From positions 1 through 53,083 of the forward strand of contig CAJVZR010000024.1 of NCBI GenBank assembly GCA_913019965.1: a stretch of DNA of 53,083 nt, in the 5' to 3' direction. The stretch comes from an uncultured Oleispira sp. (GTDB lineage: Bacteria > Pseudomonadota > Gammaproteobacteria > Pseudomonadales > Oceanobacteraceae). Shown here in pieces: positions 31,148 to 38,582 of the stretch. A program made the position numbers and the translations under genes. The notes under the pieces were generated by a model. That model was given only the letters and a program-made list of their open reading frames with translations. It searched no databases and was not told the origin of the DNA. Numbering within the stretch: the first letter of the stretch is position 1; each line of letters begins with the position of its first letter.

Positions 31148-32170
31148 ATGTTGAAGACTGTTTTAGGCACTAGCCTACTCGTAGTTTTAATGATTTCAGG
31201 CTACTCCCTCATTCCCGATGCAGAGGTGTCTCCCTCAAAGCCGCAAGAAATCACAAATTTTATTGAAAATCAGGTAGAAACCACCGCCATTATGAGCAAC
31301 GAATGGGGCCCTGAAATTCAGAGTATTATTTTAGACTTACAGCAGCAATATCAAGATCAGATTCATCTGACGCATATTCAAGCCAAATTAATTTATATAC
31401 GCGACCACCTGATTCAATATTTATCAGCCCCCCCCAACGAACAGTTAAAGAAAGTACTCGTCAGTGCCTTTCCAGGTTATGCCGATGCCATATTAAGTAC
31501 CTGGCTGCGCCTAGACCAATATGAACTTTGGTTAGTTGAAGAAAACCGTACCCTAATGGATCTCGAGCCACTAAGCCGTGGTGGTATGTTATGGGAAAAA
31601 CGCACCGAACTGTTCCCCCTTGCAGCATACGAAATATGGTCAGAAGAACAAGATAGCTATGAGGCTGCGCAATTAGAATTACACAGCACCCTAGATGCAT
31701 TAGAGGTCTCTTTTGATCTGCCAATGCATGAAAGAGTTGATCGTCTGCAAAACTCTTTTAATCAAGCTAATGGCATTATAGTCGATACCATTAATACTCA
31801 AACCGGTAGCCTGCAAGGAACAATTGCTTCGATTTTATTTGGCATGGATGCGGTACAAAAAGATTTACAACAGCTTTCTAGCGAAGACCGTCAACAGCAA
31901 ATAAAAGATATTCGACAGCAATTAGGTTTTGATCAGCAAACCATTGAGAAGATGGCCATTATTGATGAGCAGCGACAAAAGCGCTGGGAAAATGGTAGTG
32001 CCTATATGGTTTCTCGCCAGCAGCTGCTTGCCGATAATAATGAAGTACCAGAAACCCAGCTCGCAGAATTACGCAGTGAATATTTTGGCAAAAGTGCAAG
32101 CACGATAGCAAAAGAGGAAGAAAGTGGGTTTTATCGTTTCCAGCGCCCTCGATATTACGGTCGTAACTAA
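31148..32170 (+). CDS. Putative lipase-chaperone-like (Lif-like) membrane-anchored protein
   Basis: 340 residues from the ATG at 31148, which has AAAGGTG upstream. The open frame reaches a GTG at 31115, but that lies inside the terminator stem. An N-terminal membrane anchor (about 4-22) precedes a long, helical, Gln- and Glu-rich periplasmic part. Length, anchor and the pattern of the second half (an ELFPLAAYEIWSEEQ segment, then LGFDQQTIEKMAIIDEQRQ) resemble steric lipase foldases of the Lif family. The Lif RxxFDY motif is not visible. It follows an SGNH hydrolase gene, not a classic lipase. Family assignment is tentative. Otherwise it is an unknown coiled-coil envelope protein. Confidence 0.5.
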   Translation: MLKTVLGTSLLVVLMISGYSLIPDAEVSPSKPQEITNFIENQVETTAIMSNEWGPEIQSIILDLQQQYQDQIHLTHIQAKLIYIRDHLIQYLSAPPNEQLKKVLVSAFPGYADAILSTWLRLDQYELWLVEENRTLMDLEPLSRGGMLWEKRTELFPLAAYEIWSEEQDSYEAAQLELHSTLDALEVSFDLPMHERVDRLQNSFNQANGIIVDTINTQTGSLQGTIASILFGMDAVQKDLQQLSSEDRQQQIKDIRQQLGFDQQTIEKMAIIDEQRQKRWENGSAYMVSRQQLLADNNEVPETQLAELRSEYFGKSASTIAKEEESGFYRFQRPRYYGRN

Positions 32171-32216
32171 TAATAAACCTCGCCTATTGTATTAGCCTAC
32201 GGCTTTTATATCGGCG

Positions 32217-32261
32217 TTCATCTTGATAGCCATTCAAAACTCGAATGGCTATCAAGATGAA
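32217..32261. terminator. Long perfect hairpin between convergent genes
   Basis: Two 19-base arms at 32217-32235 and 32243-32261 pair perfectly around a seven-base loop. The 3' arm overlaps the last codons and stop of the NorF-like gene on the minus strand. Convergent transcripts from both sides end here. There is no long T-run on either side, so it may be a bidirectional terminator of unusual type or an RNA-stabilising element. Confidence 0.65.
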
Positions 32262-32524
32262 AAATAAATAGCGAAAATTAATGCAGGAACAATAATGATG
32301 TAGCTAACCATTAAGCCATACCAGACTTTAGGTGCCGCCCTTAAATCCATAAAGACATCCGCAATCAATATGCCTTTTGAGATTGTAATAACCGCAACAA
32401 CCGTTAATAAAACGTCATGCTCCATGTGTAGTTGAGAGCCGATGATGGCTGCTAAGGTTAATAAAATCAGTCCTAACCAAACAACCGTTAACCTTAGCCC
32501 TTCAGCTTTCAATACATCAAACAT
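32252..32524 (-). CDS. Cytochrome c oxidase subunit IV / NorF-like protein
   Basis: 90-residue integral membrane protein with three hydrophobic segments (about 10-28, 38-58, 68-88). The central HDVLLTVVAVITISKGILIADVFMDL region, with K and D/E in the middle helix, is characteristic of the prokaryotic COX4/NorF small-subunit family. It is 33 bases downstream of a NorE-like subunit III gene, the arrangement seen next to nitric-oxide-reductase clusters. No catalytic oxidase or norCB is in the window, so its partner complex is unknown. Confidence 0.78.
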   Translation of the reverse strand: MFDVLKAEGLRLTVVWLGLILLTLAAIIGSQLHMEHDVLLTVVAVITISKGILIADVFMDLRAAPKVWYGLMVSYIIIVPALIFAIYFSS

Positions 32525-32557
32525 TCATTCCACCTAGGATAAACGCATATTTCCGAC

Positions 32558-33184
32558 TCATAGAACATAAACCAAAGGAAACAGAATAATCAACAACAAG
32601 TCCACCATATGCCAATAGCTCGCTGAAGATTCTAAATTAAGCTGCTCTGTTTCAGAGAGTGAAGCCGTATTGAGACTGTTTAATCGAAAAACCATAATGC
32701 TCAAAATTACCAAACCCAGCAATACATGCATAAAATGGAAGCCAGTAGTGAAAAAGTAAAACATATAGAAGTTGTTAGTCGATAGGTTAAAGCCCGCTTC
32801 AATTAATTCGCCGTACTCCCATAATTTAGTAACCACATAAATCATTCCGAGTAAAACAGAAGCGATCAATCCATAACGGGTTAACCGTATGCTTCCACGC
32901 CTTGCGAATAACACAGCAAGGGCCACAGTATAACTACTGGTAATTAAAGCGACGGTATTAATCAAGCCTGCAATCGGATGAAGGTTTTCCTGCCCTGCTC
33001 TGAACATATCGATATTATGACTGTGCATCCAGCTGTAACAAAAAAAGAAGATTGCGAATACCGTCAATTCAGCGAAGATAAAAATCCATACTGCTAAATC
33101 ACCCGGCAATTCTGTTCTCTGAGAAGGGGCGCGATGACTCGAGGCTGAAAGTGAAAGACTTGAAACCCCTTCATTCAAAGTCAT
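32558..33184 (-). CDS. Cytochrome c oxidase subunit III / NorE-like protein
   Basis: Haem-copper oxidase subunit III superfamily member with five hydrophobic segments. The ELPGDLAVWIFIFAELTVF start, the FYMFYFFTTGFHFMHVLLG helix and the SYWHMVDLLLIILFPLVYVL end are standard for this family. Lack of catalytic subunits nearby and pairing with a NorF-like gene suggests NorE. From the ATG at 33184, one base after the upstream stop, it is 208 residues. An in-frame upstream ATG at 33229 would overlap the preceding gene and is not preferred. Confidence 0.85.
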   Translation of the reverse strand: MTLNEGVSSLSLSASSHRAPSQRTELPGDLAVWIFIFAELTVFAIFFFCYSWMHSHNIDMFRAGQENLHPIAGLINTVALITSSYTVALAVLFARRGSIRLTRYGLIASVLLGMIYVVTKLWEYGELIEAGFNLSTNNFYMFYFFTTGFHFMHVLLGLVILSIMVFRLNSLNTASLSETEQLNLESSASYWHMVDLLLIILFPLVYVL

Positions 33185-33185
33185 A

Positions 33186-33383
33186 TTATTGGCCCGGTGG
33201 CTGCCACGTTCCCGTTGTTGAGCTGACATTTGCAGTAGCTTTATCGGCTGATGGCTTCTCTAGCTTTTCGCTACCGACCAATTCTTTATTCACTTCGGCA
33301 AGCTGATCAGTATTTTGATTAGTCTTATTTTCTTTTTTCATTAACGGGTCTTCACCACCACAACCACCGCAACAATGACTCAT
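33186..33383 (-). CDS. Small Cys/Gly-rich protein at head of norEF-like operon
   Basis: 65-residue hydrophilic protein with a striking N-terminus, MSHCCGGCGGEDP, followed by a Lys/Glu/Asn-rich, probably disordered tail. Three cysteines and a histidine within nine residues suggest metal or thiol chemistry. No family is recognised. The stop lies one base before the norE-like ATG, and the start is about 61 bases from an FNR-type box, so it is the first gene of that operon. The small size makes it easy to miss, but position and coupling make a real gene likely. Confidence 0.65.
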   Translation of the reverse strand: MSHCCGGCGGEDPLMKKENKTNQNTDQLAEVNKELVGSEKLEKPSADKATANVSSTTGTWQPPGQ

Positions 33384-33415
33384 AATTCTATTCCTAAGCT
33401 AAAATTTGAGTTGTT

Positions 33416-33457
33416 ATCATAGGCAACGGAATTAGACCTCTCGTTGATATAAATCAG
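33416..33457 (-). promoter_or_regulatory. FNR/ANR/DNR-type box and -10 element, minus strand
   Basis: TTGATATAAATCAG at 33444-33457 matches nine of the ten conserved positions of TTGATNNNNATCAA. On the minus strand a TATGAT -10 element lies at 33421-33416, about 32 bases from the box centre, which is the class II spacing. It would drive the Cys-rich protein and the NorE/NorF-like genes under low oxygen or NO. Confidence 0.75.
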
Positions 33458-33594
33458 CTGACAAAAGCCTATTGAAGAAATAAGAAAAAAACCTAATCCA
33501 TATCATTTTTCTGCTGTAAAAAGTGCCAAAAGGCAAGGGGTGCGACAATTTGTCACTGCTGACGATTACCGAAGATTGATAACCTTGCCTCAAA

Positions 33595-33635
33595 TTGATT
33601 TTTATCAAAATATTCTTTGTATAAAGACCTATAGT
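33595..33635 (+). promoter_or_regulatory. Perfect FNR/ANR/DNR box and -10 element, plus strand
   Basis: TTGATTTTTATCAA at 33595-33608 is a perfect TTGAT-N4-ATCAA dyad. A TATAGT -10 element follows at 33630-33635, 31 bases from the box centre, placing the dyad at about -41.5 as in class II FNR-activated promoters. A GAGG ribosome site (33654) and the ATG at 33663 follow. It would drive the five-gene operon 33663-37343. Confidence 0.85.
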
Positions 33636-33662
33636 CATTACAGATATTAAATTGAGGCCATT

Positions 33663-34523
33663 ATGATTAAACCTAAAACTTTTTTAAAAGCGACATCAAC
33701 TACTCTAGCTGCCTGCATGCTTATAGCTTGTGGTGGTGATGATTCAGATGATACTAATTACACTCTAAGCCTAGCATCAGCGGAAACAGGCATTGTTGGT
33801 GAGTCTGTATTCTCGATTAATGTCACCGATGATAACGGTCTTGCGGTATATGGCGAAACCCCAACCATTAAGCCCATGATGCTGATGACAGACAGCGGCA
33901 TGGAACACAGCGCACCTCACCTTGGCTGCACCACGACCGATGAGCAAGGTAATTCTGACTGCACGGTATATTTTCTGATGGGCACATCCATGGGAACCTG
34001 GACCGTCGATGTAGAACTAGAGAATGCTCAAGCTTTCAGTTTTAACCCTAACGTCAGCATGTCTATGACTGAAACAGTTAAAGCAACACTTAAAGGCACT
34101 GATGATACGATTGGTGGCCTTCCACGCAATTATATTATCTTTAGTAGCGTTCCAAGCATGGCTATGCCTATGGAGATGGCGATGGCGATGCCTACTTCCC
34201 GTTCTGTTGAACTGTTTATTGCTAGCAAAGAATCCATGATGAGCTTTCCAGCACTCGCTACTAATACAGTTTTAAGTGAAGGTTCTGCAGACGCACTATC
34301 TGTCGATAGTATTGATGTACTTATTAGTGCAGATAAAGACGCTGAAACGTGGACAACGGCATCCAGTGACGGGAATGGTAAATGGACTGCTGACATTGAC
34401 GGCTACACCGATACTTTTTATGTTAAGTTGAGTGTAAATGCAGAAGCCAAAATGAGCGGAGAGCTTGATTTTGCCACCTTCGCCAAAACTACTGACGAAG
34501 CCATGCCTGAAATGGCGCACTAA
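33663..34523 (+). CDS. Met-rich lipoprotein, possible copper-binding
   Basis: 286-residue lipoprotein (lipobox MLIAC, lipidated C23). The first half resembles a YtkA/FixH-like beta domain in outline: a variable V-x-D-x-x-G-x-x-V start, a Met/His stretch (M72, M73, M75, M80, H82, H86) and GTWTVDVELE near 111. The second half has a strand-like region with alternating methionines (M166, 168, 170, 172, 174, 176) in a SMAMPMEMAMAMP stretch, then a second beta domain. Such Met motifs are known copper(I) ligands in other proteins. The metal is an inference. It is first in the FNR-box operon and ends four bases before the next ATG. Confidence 0.7.
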   Translation: MIKPKTFLKATSTTLAACMLIACGGDDSDDTNYTLSLASAETGIVGESVFSINVTDDNGLAVYGETPTIKPMMLMTDSGMEHSAPHLGCTTTDEQGNSDCTVYFLMGTSMGTWTVDVELENAQAFSFNPNVSMSMTETVKATLKGTDDTIGGLPRNYIIFSSVPSMAMPMEMAMAMPTSRSVELFIASKESMMSFPALATNTVLSEGSADALSVDSIDVLISADKDAETWTTASSDGNGKWTADIDGYTDTFYVKLSVNAEAKMSGELDFATFAKTTDEAMPEMAH

Positions 34524-34527
34524 GCAA

Positions 34528-35508
34528 ATGAAAGAATCTACTATTTTTGTATCAAAAGCTCTAACTCTTAGCATCGGCTTGCTCAGCTCGTCATCCCTCT
34601 TGGCAGCCTCCTGCTGCGGTGGCGGCAGTGCAGGTTCATTATTGTTGCCAAAGTTTGGGAAGAAAGTAGTGGATGTCTCTTTTGATATCGAGTCATACAA
34701 AGGGAAGTGGGATTCTGATCGAAACTACATTGCCGATCCTGCCTCTGACAGCCTTAATCAATATCGATTAAACTTGGGTTATGGACAAAGATTATCCAAA
34801 AACTGGCAAGCCAGCATCATTGTCCCTTATGTCTGGAATGATAATCAGCTTTCTGGAGATAGCATCAAATCTGATGGCTTTGGTGATACCAGCTTAAGTT
34901 TTTGGTATGAAACATTTGATCGAGTGACCTGTGTTTATCAAGTGAATAGTATAGAAGATCTCAAGCCGGCTATTTATTTGGGCGGCAGTCTCACCGTACC
35001 GACAGGAAATTCCATGTATGGTGATAGTGCCAGTGTCAATTACGATATCACTGGTCGTGGGTTATACCGCTTTGATAGCAACATTATCATTGAAAAATCA
35101 GTCTACCCCCTTACTGCTACTTTACAGGGCTCTTACGGCAAACATTTCGCTCGCCCAGTAAACCAAGAATATGGAGAAGCAGTTGAGCCCTATACTAAAC
35201 GCTTAGGCGATCGCCGGTTTTTATCAGCTTCTATAGGTTATACTGTATTTTTAGAAGATTTAGATACGGTAACATTCTCAGCGGCGTTGGCGAGCTTGAA
35301 AGAAGGGAAAGCTCAAACAGGCAAGCATAAAGAAGCTAAAAGCCAATTAGAAAAACAATCAGCATCATTAACCACAGCCTATGCAAGCCCAGATCTACGC
35401 TATATATACAAAGCGAGCTGGAGCCATGCTTTTGCCTCTGATGATCATGGAATGAACTTTCCAGTTACCGACATTATTACTTTAGGCTTAAGCTATGCAT
35501 TCAATTAA
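34528..35508 (+). CDS. Outer-membrane beta-barrel protein with N-terminal CCGGG motif
   Basis: 326 residues from the ATG at 34528. An open frame back to 34465 lies inside the preceding gene. A Sec signal peptide (about 1-26, ending LLAAS) should leave a mature N-terminus SCCGGGSAGSLLLPKFGKK. The rest is alternating hydrophobic/aromatic beta-strand sequence ending in LSYAFN with a C-terminal aromatic near the end, as in outer-membrane barrels. The vicinal cysteines followed by glycines could bind metal or form a redox pair. No named family is recognised with confidence. It overlaps the thioredoxin-like gene by 14 bases. Confidence 0.72.
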   Translation: MKESTIFVSKALTLSIGLLSSSSLLAASCCGGGSAGSLLLPKFGKKVVDVSFDIESYKGKWDSDRNYIADPASDSLNQYRLNLGYGQRLSKNWQASIIVPYVWNDNQLSGDSIKSDGFGDTSLSFWYETFDRVTCVYQVNSIEDLKPAIYLGGSLTVPTGNSMYGDSASVNYDITGRGLYRFDSNIIIEKSVYPLTATLQGSYGKHFARPVNQEYGEAVEPYTKRLGDRRFLSASIGYTVFLEDLDTVTFSAALASLKEGKAQTGKHKEAKSQLEKQSASLTTAYASPDLRYIYKASWSHAFASDDHGMNFPVTDIITLGLSYAFN

Positions 35509-36001
35509 ACACTTTATTTGTATTTCAATGGCACTCTTATTGAGCGCGTGCGTTGAAGATCTCGCCCCAGAAAGCAAAGACATTCGTAGCAGTGAAGATT
35601 TTGAGATTATTATTAGTGATGATTTTAATCTGCTATCAACCGAAGAGATATCAATAGAATTAGAAGATGAATTAGCAAATCATGATGCCGTTGTCTTATA
35701 TTTCACTATGTGGTGTACCACATGTAGCGGTCATATGGATGAGATCAACTATAAAATGGATTCTTACCCTAATATTCGCTTTTTAATGGTCGACTTTATA
35801 TCCAGTAGCATCTCTCAATCTAAAAACTACCAAAGAGATAATGGCTACAACCAAATGACTACCCTTGTAGATAATAACGACACACTACAAGACATGTATG
35901 ATGGCAAAATGGCTTCTACTGTTATTATCAATAATCAAAAAGAAATTATATTTAACGAAGTCTATAAGTCTCGTTTATATGACGTGCTAGATAATTTATA
36001 A
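35495..36001 (+). CDS. Thioredoxin-fold lipoprotein with CTTC motif
   Basis: 168-residue lipoprotein (lipobox LLSAC, C19) with a thioredoxin-fold domain. The active-site pair is C74-C77 in FTMWCTTCSGH. The position that normally holds the cis-proline loop (xxxPT) reads GKMASTVII, so the cis-proline appears to be replaced. That is unusual for a thiol oxidoreductase. The barrel gene overlaps upstream and a TlpA-like gene follows after 15 bases. It may reduce or metallate a partner cysteine pair, for example the CCGGG motif of the barrel. Confidence 0.78.
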   Translation: MHSIKHFICISMALLLSACVEDLAPESKDIRSSEDFEIIISDDFNLLSTEEISIELEDELANHDAVVLYFTMWCTTCSGHMDEINYKMDSYPNIRFLMVDFISSSISQSKNYQRDNGYNQMTTLVDNNDTLQDMYDGKMASTVIINNQKEIIFNEVYKSRLYDVLDNL

Positions 36002-36016
36002 GGCATAGGTAACACC

Positions 36017-36541
36017 ATGAATTTTTTTGCCACTTTACTAAGCATACTATTCGCTAGCTTTTTGACGCTTACCAGCTTCGCCAATATGCCATATGAACGA
36101 TTTTCGCAACAACCTCCGGTAATGGCCCCTGACTTCTCTCTGCCAGGCACGAGCGAGCAAGAAATAAAGCTTTCTGACTATCGAGGTAAAATTGTCCTGC
36201 TAAACTTTTGGGCAACTTTCTGCGCCCCCTGCCGAATGGAGATGCCTTCTCTACAAGCTATTTCAGTCAAATATCAAAATGATGACGTTGTTGTTATTGC
36301 TGTTTCTGTAGATTCTGGTCGAGAGAAAGCGGTCAAAAAGTGGATCAAAAAAATGAAGTTGGAGTTCCCAATTGCATTGGAAGGTGATTCTGCAGGTGAT
36401 ATCTACGAAGTTTCGGCCCTACCTGTAACCTTTATAATAGGAAAAAAAGGGCAGTTAATAGGTCGTATTCTAGGTGAGAGGGAGTGGGATAATAACGAAA
36501 CGCATCAATTTATTGAGACCCTGCTTAGCTCGACTAAATGA
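36017..36541 (+). CDS. TlpA-like thiol-disulfide oxidoreductase
   Basis: Periplasmic thioredoxin-family protein of the TlpA/ResA/CcmG group. The signal sequence covers about residues 1-22. The active site is C69-C72 in FWATFCAPCRMEM, and the cis-proline loop is intact as SALPVTFII. The 174-residue length is typical. Family members keep cysteines of copper- or haem-binding partners reduced. It follows the thioredoxin-fold lipoprotein in the same operon, which suggests a two-step thiol relay. Confidence 0.88.
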   Translation: MNFFATLLSILFASFLTLTSFANMPYERFSQQPPVMAPDFSLPGTSEQEIKLSDYRGKIVLLNFWATFCAPCRMEMPSLQAISVKYQNDDVVVIAVSVDSGREKAVKKWIKKMKLEFPIALEGDSAGDIYEVSALPVTFIIGKKGQLIGRILGEREWDNNETHQFIETLLSSTK

Positions 36542-36611
36542 TTAAGCTCAATGACAGAGCCCTTAGTTATATTTATACTAGGTTTAGTAAATATTACAGG
36601 GACTGATTGAT

Positions 36612-37343
36612 ATGCGTATTTTACTACTGTGCTTAGTCTTTATTAGCCAGTACAGCTCGGCCAATTTTGATTGGTCAAATTATTCAAAGCTTTTAACCAA
36701 GTACACTGCCATTGCCGAAGTTTCAGGTATTCACAGCAACCTCGTGGATTATCAAGGCTTCGGCCAAGACCCGCTATATCCTGCTTTATTAGAACGCCTT
36801 GCACTGTTTGATAGCACCGCTTTAACAGATAATGAAAAACTCGCCTTTTATATTAATGCTTACAATTTATTAGCGATTAAACTGGTCATCGATCATAAGC
36901 CTAAAAAGAGCATCCGAGATATCGGCAGCTGGTTCAGTCCAGTATGGCAGAAGCCAGCGGGGGTATTAGCAGGCAAAACCATTAGCCTTGATACCATAGA
37001 ACATAAAATATTGCGCAAAATGAAAGAACCTAGAATTCATTTTGCGCTCGTCTGCGCTTCCCTTAGTTGCCCTAACTTAAGAACAGAAGCCTATGATAGC
37101 CAAACTATCGATAGACAACTCGATGAACAAACAAAGCTTTTTCTAGCAGATAAAAACAAAGGCATTAGCATTCAAGGTAATACAGTTTACATCTCCAAAA
37201 TTTTCAATTGGTTTTCTGAAGATTTTACTCAGGATAAGAGCGAACAAGGGGTATTAAAGTTTATCGCTCAATACAATATCGAAGTAGGACGCTTCTCACG
37301 CTATAAAACTCTAGATTACAACTGGCAGCTTAACCGCCAATAA
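36612..37343 (+). CDS. DUF547 domain protein, secreted
   Basis: 243 residues with a signal peptide (about 1-17, ending SSA). Hallmarks of DUF547 are visible: LAFYINAYNLLAIKLV near 76, the TLDTIEH-type segment (SLDTIEHKIL near 124), the HFALVCASLSCPNLR motif near 143 and the ISKIFNWFSEDF segment near 194. Function of DUF547 is unknown. The cysteine pair CASLSC may be a substrate for the two upstream thioredoxin-fold proteins, but that is inference. It is the last gene before a bidirectional terminator, with a 70-base gap to the TlpA-like gene. Confidence 0.85.
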   Translation: MRILLLCLVFISQYSSANFDWSNYSKLLTKYTAIAEVSGIHSNLVDYQGFGQDPLYPALLERLALFDSTALTDNEKLAFYINAYNLLAIKLVIDHKPKKSIRDIGSWFSPVWQKPAGVLAGKTISLDTIEHKILRKMKEPRIHFALVCASLSCPNLRTEAYDSQTIDRQLDEQTKLFLADKNKGISIQGNTVYISKIFNWFSEDFTQDKSEQGVLKFIAQYNIEVGRFSRYKTLDYNWQLNRQ

Positions 37344-37370
37344 CCATTTTCCTTAACGTAAATTTCAGAC

Positions 37371-37412
37371 AAAAAAATACCCCAGAAGAATCATCTTCTG
37401 GGGTATTTTTTT
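37371..37412. terminator. Bidirectional intrinsic terminator
   Basis: ATACCCCAGAAGA and TCTTCTGGGGTAT form a 13-pair stem with a four-base loop, flanked by an A-run on one side and a T-run on the other. It lies between the convergent DUF547 and sspB genes and should work in both directions. Confidence 0.93.
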
Positions 37413-37422
37413 ACCCACTCAA

Positions 37423-37839
37423 TCACTTCACAACTTTTAACGCTGGACGAGGTTTTGTCGGCTTGTCATTACGAGTATCAGGCTTAGTTGGCTCAGGTGG
37501 CTGATCAGGATCAGGCGCCCCCGCTTCATTGCCAAATACCATTCCCTGGCCATTCTCTTTGGCATAAATTGCCAAGATCGCAACCATAGGTACATAAAGG
37601 TCAATCGGAACACCACCAAAGCGGGCGTTAAACGATAAACCATTATCATCAATAAGCAGTGTTTTAACGGCTGAAGGGCTGATATTCAGCACGATCTGAC
37701 CGTTATTCACATAATCTTCTGGTACTTGAACTCCAGGTAAACCCGCGTCGACCAGCACATAAGGCGTGCAATCATTCTCGAGTATCCATTCATTCAGTGC
37801 CCGCATTAAGTACGGGCGACTCGGTGTCATTGTCTGCAT
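37423..37839 (-). CDS. sspB: Stringent starvation protein B (ClpXP adaptor)
   Basis: Adaptor that delivers ssrA-tagged and other substrates to ClpXP. The N-terminal substrate-binding domain (about 1-110) starts with TPSRPYLMRALNEWILEND and carries the GVPIDLYVPMVAILAIYAKENGQG segment (partly quoted) typical of the family. A flexible Pro/Asp-rich linker leads to the conserved ClpX-docking tail RPALKVVK at the C-terminus. It follows sspA by five bases, the conserved sspAB pair. Confidence 0.97.
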   Translation of the reverse strand: MQTMTPSRPYLMRALNEWILENDCTPYVLVDAGLPGVQVPEDYVNNGQIVLNISPSAVKTLLIDDNGLSFNARFGGVPIDLYVPMVAILAIYAKENGQGMVFGNEAGAPDPDQPPEPTKPDTRNDKPTKPRPALKVVK

Positions 37840-37844
37840 CTCAA

Positions 37845-38477
37845 TTAACCGCGCATTTCCTGCTCAGCTTCTGACAAGCTAGCTTGGAAAGATTCACGAT
37901 CAAATAAGCGCTCCATATAATGGAATAAAGGCTCAACAGCTTTACCGCTTAGCTCAATACCCATTGCCGGCAAACGCCACAAGATTGGAGCCATGCAGCA
38001 ATCAACAATAGAGAATTCTTCACTCATGAAGTACGGCTTATCTTTAAAGATAGGCGCGATCGTCATCATGCCTTCACGTAATTCTTTACGTGCTTTTTCT
38101 TTATCTTTATCTTTCGCCGTTGGCGAGAAGATAGTGTCTACTAATACACACCAGTCTTTTTCGATGCGGTGAATCAATAAACGGCTTTCCGCACGAGCAA
38201 CCGGGTAAACAGGCAATAATGGTGGATGTGGAAAACGCTCATCCAAGTATTCCATCATTACGTTTGGCTGGTATAGCACCAATTCACGATCAACTAATGT
38301 TGGCAATGAATTATACGGATTCAAAGTAGCCAAATCTTCTGGCTTGTTATCAGCGTCTACGTCGTGAACTTCTACGGTTACACCTTTTTCAGCTAAAACA
38401 ATGCGTACACGATGGCTATAATGATCAGTCCCATCCGAATAAAACGTCATTGAAGAACGCTTAGCAACAACACCCAT
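37845..38477 (-). CDS. sspA: Stringent starvation protein A
   Basis: GST-fold protein that binds RNA polymerase and supports stationary-phase and virulence transcription in relatives. The 210 residues have a thioredoxin-like N-terminal half ([20 protein letters not shown] region) and a helical C-terminal half. The family pattern [18 protein letters not shown] is present. It lies downstream of petABC and upstream of sspB, the usual gammaproteobacterial order rplM-rpsI-petABC-sspAB. Confidence 0.96.
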   Translation of the reverse strand: MGVVAKRSSMTFYSDGTDHYSHRVRIVLAEKGVTVEVHDVDADNKPEDLATLNPYNSLPTLVDRELVLYQPNVMMEYLDERFPHPPLLPVYPVARAESRLLIHRIEKDWCVLVDTIFSPTAKDKDKEKARKELREGMMTIAPIFKDKPYFMSEEFSIVDCCMAPILWRLPAMGIELSGKAVEPLFHYMERLFDRESFQASLSEAEQEMRG

Positions 38478-38582
38478 ATAATCCCCCAGCTAAATAAAAT
38501 TTTTAACTATTCAAAAACAAATACAGCCCGGACACGTTTCCGCGCCGAGCAGTACAGGTAATTCTACTAATTCGAAATCGAA

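Noticed and set aside
33432..33638. 68-residue minus-strand frame in the divergent promoter region
   Set aside because: It covers both FNR-type boxes and the -10 elements, shows no recognisable pattern, and has no good start site.
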